A stretch of DNA of 64,000 nt, from assembly GCA_001873105.1 (NCBI GenBank), contig MNYN01000067.1, positions 1 through 64,000 on the forward strand. The letters run 5' to 3'. Below the pieces are notes generated by a model that saw nothing but the letters and a program-made list of their open reading frames with translations, was not told the origin of the DNA and did not search any database. Positions 1 through 7,262 of this stretch are shown piece by piece. The first letter of the stretch is position 1; each line of letters opens with the position of its first letter. The stretch is from Flavobacteriaceae bacterium CG2_30_34_30. GTDB lineage: Bacteria; Bacteroidota; Bacteroidia; Flavobacteriales; Flavobacteriaceae. Made by a program: the position numbers and the translations under genes.

Positions 1-264
1 CTTAAAGCGTTTAGGACTTCACAATGGTGTGCTTGCTCATCTAGCCTAATAGCCTCTTATCTGATTCCTGTTCGTCAGTACCGAGTTTTGTAGTTTCGCT
101 TCCTTCAGTCCTAACCTCACGGTTAGCAACCCCCGTATCAAGTACGGGGCAGGCTTTGCGACTTACTAATGGTTCAAGGCGTTATCCCTGCCCATAAGGG
201 ACTTGCACCCTCTAAATTAATTATTTACCTTTCGGCAAATAAAAGAGGCCCATGCTGGGCACAC
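1..264 (-). mobile_element. Group II intron, 5' part (domain I and ORF leader), cut by window start
   Basis: Read on the minus strand from about 264 downward, the sequence begins GTGTGCCCAGCATGGGC, a typical bacterial group II intron 5' end (GUGYG). It continues with GGTGCAAGTCCC, AACCATTAGTAAGTCGCAA, AACCGTGAGGTTAGGACTGA and GGTACTGACGAACAGGAATC, all hallmarks of the conserved domain I core and the stretch leading to the intron-encoded reverse transcriptase/maturase. The ORF and the 3' half of the intron must lie left of the window. The exact 5' nucleotide is uncertain by about 4 bases because of a GTGTGTGTG run (260-268). The short open frames on the plus strand here are not genes. Intron identity rests on remembered family motifs, not on folding. 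Confidence 0.83.
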
Positions 265-460
265 ACACAGTATATAAGCTATGGCTTGGACTATCCTTAC
301 TTGGAAAATCTGCCGATTTCCCAAAGCCAGTTTTTATCTGGAGAGGTTCGTGCCGAGACACACCACAGCTCATATACATAAACGTTGTGAGCTATTGCAG
401 ACTGAGGGAGACATTGTCAGGAATTTTTAGTTTGGTAATAAAACAATAACAGGATAAAAT
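265..460. other. Intergenic 5' exon flank of the group II intron, no gene
   Basis: This stretch is the 5' exon side of the intron (minus strand) and the upstream region of the next gene. I see no convincing coding sequence. It contains ACGTTGTG at 382-389, an octamer that recurs at 1062-1069 on the far side of the single gene between them, hinting at a mobile-cassette type context. Confidence 0.4.
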
Positions 461-922
461 ATGAAACCTCTTTATTTGCAATTTATAATGATTTTAAGTG
501 CATTGTCGATGTTTACTGGAAATGCACAAATTCAAATCAGAAAAAATACCTCTTGTACGGAAAATGTCCTAATCAGATTTGATAAAACGGACGGAGATTA
601 CAACACCATTGAACTGCCTCAGAGTATAAAAAATAATTGTAATTGGGTCAATCTTAAACTTTCCGAAAACCTCAAAGATTCTATTGAAGAAATATCTCTC
701 GACAGGACACTTTTTGAAATAAAAGATGATTCGTACTATAATATATTTTACAAATACAATAAACATAAACAAGGTGTAAAGTTATTTGTAAAATTGCTTA
801 ATGATAAAGGTTGTTTAGAGATTTTGTTGGATAGTCATTATAATCTAGCAGTATTGAGCAGACCAAATAATCAATGGGAATTAGAATATTCAGGTTATTA
901 TGAAATAAACTGGAAAGAATAA
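461..922 (+). CDS. Secreted hypothetical protein
   Basis: A 153-residue protein of unknown function. Residues 1-22 form a plausible signal peptide (short basic start, hydrophobic core, cleavage near GNA-Q), so it is probably periplasmic or surface-exposed. Two cysteines (near residues 31 and 60 in the mature part) and a third near 118 are visible; no known catalytic motif is. The gene stands alone between a group II intron and a non-coding stretch with an inverted repeat, and its base composition is as AT-rich as the neighbours. Its context is typical of accessory single-gene insertions. I do not recognise the family. Confidence 0.6.
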   Translation: MKPLYLQFIMILSALSMFTGNAQIQIRKNTSCTENVLIRFDKTDGDYNTIELPQSIKNNCNWVNLKLSENLKDSIEEISLDRTLFEIKDDSYYNIFYKYNKHKQGVKLFVKLLNDKGCLEILLDSHYNLAVLSRPNNQWELEYSGYYEINWKE

Positions 923-1272
923 TGTGGGACTAATATTTTCAAAACTTTTTGCAGTGCACAAACAACAACTCACAACACCAGTAACCGTTGCACAAGCCTT
1001 TAAATTTTTTACATCATTTTTCTATACAACAAAAAACGGAAGATTTCAAAAACTTTGCTTTACGTTGTGTTGTTGTTTAAACTTTAATTTATTCCAAAAA
1101 AAGATACTAGTAAATTACATGGATTATTTTAATGGCTTATTATAGCAGAGGGGTTAATTATATATGAAAGGTGGAGCTAGTTTGTTGCATCTAGGGATTG
1201 AAAAATTCTGAAGATTTGAGATTGATAAAACGGCTTTTTAACCAGTTACTGACAATTTTCAATAATTAAATT
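923..1272. other. 350-bp gap with a long inverted repeat, no gene seen
   Basis: No supported gene. The only structure is an inverted repeat: AAACAACAAC plus ACAAC (960-969, 972-976) pairs with GTTGTGTTGTTGTTT (1064-1078) around an 87-base loop. The downstream arm overlaps the octamer ACGTTGTG (1062-1069) shared with 382-389. It does not match the GTTRRRY/RYYYAAC core sites of integron attC elements. The open frame at 924-1145 starts with GTG, has low-complexity content and is not believed. Confidence 0.35.
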
Positions 1273-2127
1273 CTACAACAAACTCTTTACTGCTGGAAGT
1301 ACATTTACTGTTCTGTTTGTAATATCATAACAATCACCTGCAGAAAGTACATGGGTAATTAGGTTAGTCATTGTTAATGGCGTTCCTTCTTTTAAAATTG
1401 CTATGTTATTATGAGTAAGTTTTCCGGGATCAAAAACGATAACCATGCCGGAGCCAATAACAGAGCAAGAATTACCTTCTTTGATTATTAAACCGGTATC
1501 TTCTGCAAGACCAATACCTAGGCGGTTTGGGAATCTGGCTACAGCTTCACTAATTCTTCCAAAACGGCCTCTTTGTATAAAATGGGTGTCTATGATTAAC
1601 TCTGAAATTAAATGTAACCCTTTACGCATACTAATACTTCCTTTTATAAAGGATTCCTTGCTACTGCCTCCTGAAATCATTTCAGCCGACATACACATCG
1701 CTCCGGCACTGGTTCCGGCAATTACAAATACTTCGTTTTGATACCGTTTTAATAAAAGTTTATGAAAAGCGGTATTTCTAATATTTGATGTAATTTTAGA
1801 TTGGTTTCCACCCGAAAACATAACACAATCGGCTTCTTGTAACAATTGTAAAGTACTTTCTTGGTTTGCGTGTTCTTTGGAACTTATAAAAACAGGTTCC
1901 ACATTTTTACAACCTAATTTTTCAAAAGCATCTAGATAATTTTGACCCACTTCTTTAGGAATACTTGACGCCGTTGTAACCACTAAAATTCGTGCGCTTG
2001 GCCCACCACTTTCAGAAACAACATGCGATAAAATACCTTCGCTAACAAAATCTAATCGGAAACGTTCTGCAACATGAAATCCTTTGTCTTCATTTCCACC
2101 TATAGGAATAAGAGTTCCTTTTATCAT
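1273..2127 (-). CDS. cphB: Cyanophycinase
   Basis: A 284-residue serine peptidase of family S51 that cuts cyanophycin (multi-L-arginyl-poly-L-aspartate) into beta-Asp-Arg dipeptides; cytoplasmic, no signal peptide. Visible family marks are the N-terminal PIGGNEDKG, the SGGNQ loop (105-109), the nucleophile Ser140 in GTSAGAM, and DTHFIQRGRFGR (181-191) with the catalytic His182. Length fits the intracellular CphB type. It is transcribed away from cphA, 117 bases apart, from a near-perfect Bacteroidota promoter (2150-2180). The isoaspartyl dipeptidase needed to finish the pathway is not next to it in this window. Identification is firm. Confidence 0.93.
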   Translation of the reverse strand: MIKGTLIPIGGNEDKGFHVAERFRLDFVSEGILSHVVSESGGPSARILVVTTASSIPKEVGQNYLDAFEKLGCKNVEPVFISSKEHANQESTLQLLQEADCVMFSGGNQSKITSNIRNTAFHKLLLKRYQNEVFVIAGTSAGAMCMSAEMISGGSSKESFIKGSISMRKGLHLISELIIDTHFIQRGRFGRISEAVARFPNRLGIGLAEDTGLIIKEGNSCSVIGSGMVIVFDPGKLTHNNIAILKEGTPLTMTNLITHVLSAGDCYDITNRTVNVLPAVKSLL

Positions 2128-2149
2128 AAAAAAATAAAAAAATTATTTG

Positions 2150-2180
2150 CAAAAATAGTCTATATTTAGTCTGTTTCAAA
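2150..2180 (-). promoter_or_regulatory. Promoter for cphB
   Basis: On the minus strand TTTG (2177-2180) is followed after exactly 19 bases by TATTTTTG (2150-2157), matching the Bacteroidota sigma-A consensus TTTG-N19-TAnnTTTG. Transcription would start near 2143, giving a leader of about 15 bases before the cphB ATG at 2127. Confidence 0.7.
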
Positions 2181-2244
2181 GCATAGGCTTGTATAAAAAG
2201 TTAAAAATATTAAATGTTGCAAACCTTAAACACCTATTAATAAT

Positions 2245-4884
2245 ATGAGAATAAGAGAATTAAATGCAATGCGAGGGCCAAATTATTGGTCAGTCAGACG
2301 CCATAAACTAATTGTAATGGTGCTTGATTTAGAAGAAATGGAACAACGCCCATCCAATAAAATTAAAGGTTTTAGCGAAAGGTTAAAAACCATGTTCCCT
2401 ACCATGTTTGAACATCGATGTTCTGAAGGAACTCCTGGCGGTTTTTTTAAGCGCGTGGATGAGGGTACTTGGATGGGACATGTTATTGAGCATATAGCAC
2501 TAGAAATTCAGTCGTTAGCGGGTATGGATGTTGGTTTTGGAAGAACTCGTGGTTATGGTGAAGACGGCGTTTATAATGTGGTGTTTGCCTATATGGAAGA
2601 AAAAGTGGGCCGTTATGCGGCAAAAGCTGCTTTACGTATTTGTGAAGCCCTCATTTCTGGAGATTCCTATGATTTAGAAGCAGATATACAAGAAATGCGC
2701 GAAATAAGAGAAGCAGAGCGTTTAGGACCAAGCACTGGTTCTATAGTAGAGGAAGCAGCAAGCAGGGGAATTCCTTGGATTCGCCTTAATAAATATTCGC
2801 TTTGCCAATTGGGTTATGGCGCCAATCAAAAGAAAATACAAGCCACAGTAACCAGTCAAACCAGTAGCATAGGAGTAGAATTGGCTTGTGATAAAGAGGA
2901 TACAAAGTTTCTTTTAGAACAGGCAGAAGTATTGGTTCCAAGAGGGGAAATTATCCGCACCGAAAGTGGCCTAAAAGAAGCGGTTTCTTATGTAGGCTAT
3001 CCATTAGTTACTAAACCTGTTGACGGCAATCATGGCAGAGGTATTACCGTTGATATAAACTCTTGGGAAGAAGCATTAGAAGGTTTTCAAGCGGCAAAAG
3101 TAGTTTCTAATTCCGTTATTGTTGAAAAATTTATTACCGGTGAAGATTACCGACTTTTGGTAATTAACCACAGATTAGTAGCGGCTGCAAAACGAACTCC
3201 TGCACATGTTATTGGTGATGGAAAATCTACATTACAAGAACTTATTGATAAAGTAAATAGCGATCCAAGACGTGGTTACGGGCATGAAAATGTATTAACC
3301 CAAATCACAGTGAATGATTTAACCAAAAGTATTATTGCCTCTTACGGATATACACTAAATACCATTGCAAAAGAAGGCGAACAAGTAATCTTAAAGGACA
3401 CCGCTAATTTAAGTACAGGAGGAACTTCAGAAGATGTTACAGATATTGTGCATCCTGCAAATGTTTTTATGGCCGAACGTATTTCAAAAATTATTGATTT
3501 AGATATTTGTGGAATTGATGTAATGACCAGCGATATTAGCCAACCTCTTGAAGAAACAGGAGGTGCTGTATTAGAGGTAAATGCAGGTCCTGGATTTAGA
3601 ATGCATTTAGCACCAACCCAAGGGCTGCCAAGAAACGTAGCAGCTGATGTGGTAGATATGTTATTTCCACCGGGAGCTTCTTGTAAAATTCCAATAGTAG
3701 CCGTTACGGGTACAAATGGCAAAACCACCACCACAAGGTTAATTGCTCATATGGCTAAAATGAAAGGGTTTAAAGTGGGTTATACAACCAGTGATGGGGT
3801 TTATATTCAAAATAGAATGTTAATGAAAGGTGATTGTACCGGCCCTTCAAGCGCTGAATTTGTACTAAAAGATCCAACCGTAAATTTTGCCGTTTTAGAA
3901 TGTGCCCGTGGCGGTTTGTTAAGAGCCGGATTAGGATTTCACAAATGCGATTTTGGTATCGTTACCAATGTTGCCTCAGATCATTTGGGGTTAAAAGGAA
4001 TTCATACTATAGAACAATTGGCAAAAGTAAAAGGAGTTATTCCTGAAACCGTACATAAAGATGGTTACGCCATATTAAATGCCGATGATGAATTGGTATA
4101 TGCAATGAGGAAAACTGTGGACTGTAATGTGGCACTTTTTTCCATCGACGAAAACAATCCGCATATTAAATCAATGGCAAAAGTGGGAGGAATCTCTGCT
4201 ATTTATGAAAATGGTTTTATCACCATCTGCAGAGGCGAATGGAAAATGAGAGTGATTAAAGCCATCAACGTGCCACTTACCTTTGGAGGTAAAGCAATTT
4301 TTATGATTAAAAACGTTCTTCCTGCGGTGCTTGCCGGTTATTTAAATGGATTTAGCATTGAAGACATTAAAGTCTCCTTGGAAACATTTATTCCCTCACC
4401 CGGACAAACGCCTGGAAGATTAAATCTCTTTACTTTTGAAAACTTTCAGGTACTTCTTGATTATGCACACAATCCTGCGGGACTTCGTGCTTTACAAGAT
4501 TTGACCGATAGATTAGATGCCACCTATAAAGTGGGAATTATTGCAGGGGTGGGCGATAGGCGCGAAGAAGATACTCAGGAATTGGGAAGTATCGCCGCAG
4601 AAATGTTTGATGAAATCATTATACGTCAAGACAAAAATTTAAGAGGCAAAACGGAAAATGAAATTATTAAAATGTTGGATGAGGGTATTAAAAAAGCGGG
4701 ATTAAATAAAAAAACCAGCATTATTCCTTCTGAAAAAGAAGCCATTACTTATGCCATAAAAAATGCTAAAAAAGGCTCTTTAATTGTTATTTGTAGTGAT
4801 GTTATTCCGGAGGCTTTAAATTTGGTTTCCAAGTTTAAAGAAGAGGAAGCAAATCGCTTGTTTAATTTCTCAACCGGCGAGTGA
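2245..4884 (+). CDS. cphA: Cyanophycin synthetase
   Basis: An 879-residue ATP-dependent ligase that alternately adds Asp to the backbone and Arg to the side chain of cyanophycin. It has an N-terminal domain (about 1-160), an ATP-grasp domain (about 210-470, with VEKFITGEDYRLLVI and VLEVNAGPGFRMHL) and a C-terminal Mur-ligase-like domain with P-loop GTNGKTTTT (489-497) and the Mur signature DYAHNPAGL further on. Length is that of canonical CphA1. It diverges from cphB. No clear -33/-7 pair is visible upstream, although TTG and TAAATGTTG near 2191-2221 are a weak candidate. The last 55 or so codons have a decayed counterpart at 15835-15997. Very confident. Confidence 0.95.
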   Translation: MRIRELNAMRGPNYWSVRRHKLIVMVLDLEEMEQRPSNKIKGFSERLKTMFPTMFEHRCSEGTPGGFFKRVDEGTWMGHVIEHIALEIQSLAGMDVGFGRTRGYGEDGVYNVVFAYMEEKVGRYAAKAALRICEALISGDSYDLEADIQEMREIREAERLGPSTGSIVEEAASRGIPWIRLNKYSLCQLGYGANQKKIQATVTSQTSSIGVELACDKEDTKFLLEQAEVLVPRGEIIRTESGLKEAVSYVGYPLVTKPVDGNHGRGITVDINSWEEALEGFQAAKVVSNSVIVEKFITGEDYRLLVINHRLVAAAKRTPAHVIGDGKSTLQELIDKVNSDPRRGYGHENVLTQITVNDLTKSIIASYGYTLNTIAKEGEQVILKDTANLSTGGTSEDVTDIVHPANVFMAERISKIIDLDICGIDVMTSDISQPLEETGGAVLEVNAGPGFRMHLAPTQGLPRNVAADVVDMLFPPGASCKIPIVAVTGTNGKTTTTRLIAHMAKMKGFKVGYTTSDGVYIQNRMLMKGDCTGPSSAEFVLKDPTVNFAVLECARGGLLRAGLGFHKCDFGIVTNVASDHLGLKGIHTIEQLAKVKGVIPETVHKDGYAILNADDELVYAMRKTVDCNVALFSIDENNPHIKSMAKVGGISAIYENGFITICRGEWKMRVIKAINVPLTFGGKAIFMIKNVLPAVLAGYLNGFSIEDIKVSLETFIPSPGQTPGRLNLFTFENFQVLLDYAHNPAGLRALQDLTDRLDATYKVGIIAGVGDRREEDTQELGSIAAEMFDEIIIRQDKNLRGKTENEIIKMLDEGIKKAGLNKKTSIIPSEKEAITYAIKNAKKGSLIVICSDVIPEALNLVSKFKEEEANRLFNFSTGE

Positions 4885-4920
4885 GTAACTAGGCATGTAC
4901 CTTTTTCAGTTAATAACAAT

Positions 4921-4959
4921 AAAAACCTATTAAGCCCCTTGCTTAATAGGTTTTTTTTG
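4921..4959. terminator. Bidirectional terminator between cphA and the permease gene
   Basis: Perfect 12-bp stem AACCTATTAAGC (4924-4935) / GCTTAATAGGTT (4941-4952) with a 5-base loop, followed by a T run on the plus strand and by TTTTT on the minus strand. It serves converging cphA and the permease gene, and overlaps the last codons of the latter. Confidence 0.8.
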
Positions 4960-6246
4960 TTTCAAAATCCCAAAAAGCAAGATATACCCATAACAAATAA
5001 TAAGCAAAAGCAATGCCCACTTAAATCCAAATAAGTCAGTTAAATAGCCATAGGCTGGAGGAATTATAGCTCCGCCAACGATTGCCATACACAACAATCC
5101 CGAAGCTTGTGGTTTTAAATCTCCTAAACCTTCTAAGGTAAGAGTGAAAATGGTGGGAAACATTATAGAGTTAAATAATCCAACTGCTAATATAGAAAAC
5201 ATGGCAACTACTCCAAAGGTGCTCATGGAAATAAACAACATGGCCATCGCTATAAATGCAAAAATTGCTAGTACGCCTGAAGGGTTATAAACTCGGGTTA
5301 GATAAGCTCCTATAAACCTTCCCACCATTGCGCCACTCCAATACAGCACAACAAAGGCACCAACTATGCCCTTCGGGTCTTTTCCTTCCAGCGGACTGTT
5401 TAAAATGTGTTGTGCTACATAATGTAACGATTTGTTATCTAATATGACCGAAGCCATATTCATGTCCAGAAAATAATTTACTAAATAACTCCCTATAGCT
5501 ACTTCAGCACCTACATAAAGAAATATTCCTAAAACGCCCAACAATACGTTCTTGTTTTTCAGCAACTTGCCATAACCGTCTTTAGGAGCTTTTTCTAAGA
5601 TTTTTGGGAGTTTTATAAATACAAAAAACAAGGCAAGTATGGCTATTGCAAAAGCAAGAAATAGAAATGGTTTTTGTACCGCAGCTGCTTCCGTAATTAA
5701 ATAAGAGCTTTGTTCCTTTTCACTTAAAAGTAAAATTTCTTGAGAAGATTTTATACTGTCACTCAATAAAAACATTGCCCCAACAATAGGTGCAATAGCA
5801 GTACCCAATGAATTAAACGCTTGTGAAAGATTTAGCCGGCTGGATGCCCCTGGTTCACTTCCCAAAACAGATACATAAGGGTTTGCAGCAACTTGCAGAA
5901 TAGTCATACCGGCAGCTAGTGTAAAATAGCCCAACAGAAACACACTAAACAAACGCTCGGAAGCTGCCGGATAAAAAAGCAAGCAGCCTAGTGCCATGGT
6001 TCCTAACCCTAAAACAACTCCTTTTTGATACCCAATGCGGGAAAGCAAAAATCCCGCTGGCACTGAAAAAACAAAATAGGCTATAAAAAATGCAAACTGT
6101 ACTAATCCGGCTTCAAAATAAGAAAGTTCAAAAACCTCCCGCAATCGAGGTATCAAACTGTCAACCAAAACGGTAATAAAACCCCAAAGAAAAAAAAGAA
6201 TCGTTATAATGGCAAAAGCCGAACGGTAGTTGGTTTTATGTGACAT
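4930..6246 (-). CDS. FucP/GluP-type sugar permease (MFS)
   Basis: A 438-residue inner-membrane transporter with about 12 hydrophobic helices. The N-terminal FFLWGFITVLVDSLIPRLRE and RIGYQKGVV motifs and the late PTIFTLTLEGLGDLKPQASG segment are typical of the fucose/glucose-galactose H+ symporter family of the major facilitator superfamily. It is the last gene of a three-gene operon (4 bases after the glycosylasparaginase gene), so it probably imports a monosaccharide released from N-glycans, such as N-acetylglucosamine or mannose. The exact substrate cannot be read from sequence; Bacteroidota NagP permeases belong to this family. Family call firm, substrate inferred. Confidence 0.85.
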   Translation of the reverse strand: MSHKTNYRSAFAIITILFFLWGFITVLVDSLIPRLREVFELSYFEAGLVQFAFFIAYFVFSVPAGFLLSRIGYQKGVVLGLGTMALGCLLFYPAASERLFSVFLLGYFTLAAGMTILQVAANPYVSVLGSEPGASSRLNLSQAFNSLGTAIAPIVGAMFLLSDSIKSSQEILLLSEKEQSSYLITEAAAVQKPFLFLAFAIAILALFFVFIKLPKILEKAPKDGYGKLLKNKNVLLGVLGIFLYVGAEVAIGSYLVNYFLDMNMASVILDNKSLHYVAQHILNSPLEGKDPKGIVGAFVVLYWSGAMVGRFIGAYLTRVYNPSGVLAIFAFIAMAMLFISMSTFGVVAMFSILAVGLFNSIMFPTIFTLTLEGLGDLKPQASGLLCMAIVGGAIIPPAYGYLTDLFGFKWALLLLIICYGYILLFGILKQKKPIKQGA

Positions 6247-6250
6247 AGTG

Positions 6251-7255
6251 TTATGATTTCATATAATATTCTGGAATGTGTTTTTTGTTTTCCTCATTTT
6301 GATAAACTGTATAAACAAAGCCTTTTTGAATGCTATAAGCTCCGGTTTGGCCTTGTTTATTTACAGCGATATAGCCCACTTGAAAATCTTTTATACGCTC
6401 GCCGCTCTTTTTTACGATGCGGTTTATAGCTTCTTCACAAGCTTCTTGGGGACTTTTGCCTTGTCGCATCAATTCGACAATCAAAAAGCTTCCCACGGTT
6501 TTTAATACTTCTTCACCCAGTCCAGTTGCTGTAGCAGCGCCCACTTCATTATCTACAAATAATCCGGAGCCTATTATAGGCGAATCCCCAACACGCCCAG
6601 CCATTTTGTATGCAAGACCACTGGTAGTACATCCGCCTGAGATGTTGCCTTTTTGATCTATTGCCAGCATCCCGATGGTATCGTGATTTTCAATGTTGAT
6701 AATGGGTTGGTATTGTGAAGTAATTTTCCATGCTTCCCAGGCCTTTTTTGAGTTTTCGGTGAGAAGATTTACTTTTTCAAAGCCAATTTCTAAGGCAAAT
6801 TGTTCTGCACCTTTACCTGCAAGTAAAACATGAGGGGTTTCTTCCATCACCTTTCGTGCTACTGAAATGGGGTGTAAAATATTTTGAAGATAAACCACAG
6901 CCCCATAATCTCCTTCTGGGTTCATAATACAGGCATCCAGTGTTACATTACCGTCTCTGTCAGGCAATCCACCAATTCCAACCGATTGACCGTCGGCATT
7001 GGCCTCTTCAACCATACAGCCTTGTTCGATGGCATCCAGCGAACTGCCACCTTTTTGCATCACCTCCCAAGCTTTTGCGGTAGCTTCTTTTACATCCCAG
7101 GTAGCGATGACCAAAGGGAAACTTCCCGAAATTGTCAATTTTTCAGTATTGGTCTTTTTTTCCTCAGATGTTTTTGCACAAGCTAGTGCTGCCATACCGG
7201 CAGAAATTCCTATTCCGGTGATGGCTGTGTTTTGAATGAATTTTCTTCTGTTCAT
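6251..7255 (-). CDS. N4-(beta-N-acetylglucosaminyl)-L-asparaginase (glycosylasparaginase)
   Basis: A 334-residue Ntn-hydrolase precursor that cleaves the GlcNAc-Asn bond left when an N-glycoprotein has been digested. The expected autoprocessing site is visible: HD-Thr193-IGM, where Thr193 becomes the N-terminal nucleophile of the beta subunit. HDTIGM favours glycosylasparaginase over plant-type asparaginase/isoaspartyl peptidase, which usually has GTVG. The N-terminus NRRKFIQ followed by a hydrophobic stretch and ALAC (Cys26) looks like a combined twin-arginine and lipobox signal, implying export folded and lipid anchoring. It lies 7 bases after the GH92 gene and 4 before the permease. An isoaspartyl peptidase role in cyanophycin breakdown is less likely because of the export signal. 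Confidence 0.85.
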   Translation of the reverse strand: MNRRKFIQNTAITGIGISAGMAALACAKTSEEKKTNTEKLTISGSFPLVIATWDVKEATAKAWEVMQKGGSSLDAIEQGCMVEEANADGQSVGIGGLPDRDGNVTLDACIMNPEGDYGAVVYLQNILHPISVARKVMEETPHVLLAGKGAEQFALEIGFEKVNLLTENSKKAWEAWKITSQYQPIINIENHDTIGMLAIDQKGNISGGCTTSGLAYKMAGRVGDSPIIGSGLFVDNEVGAATATGLGEEVLKTVGSFLIVELMRQGKSPQEACEEAINRIVKKSGERIKDFQVGYIAVNKQGQTGAYSIQKGFVYTVYQNEENKKHIPEYYMKS

Positions 7256-7262
7256 AATTAAT

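Noticed and set aside
169-449. Two short open frames on the plus strand at the left end
   Set aside because: They run antisense to the conserved group II intron core and its flank and show no protein-like pattern.
960-1078. Classical integron attC site
   Set aside because: The inverted repeat has the right size but lacks GTTRRRY and RYYYAAC core sites, and no integrase is in the window.
924-1145. 73-codon open frame starting with GTG
   Set aside because: Low-complexity, overlaps an inverted repeat, and has no recognisable domain or start signal.
6251-7255. Isoaspartyl dipeptidase completing cyanophycin breakdown
   Set aside because: HDTIGM and the export/lipobox signal fit glycosylasparaginase better, and cyanophycin dipeptides are cytoplasmic.
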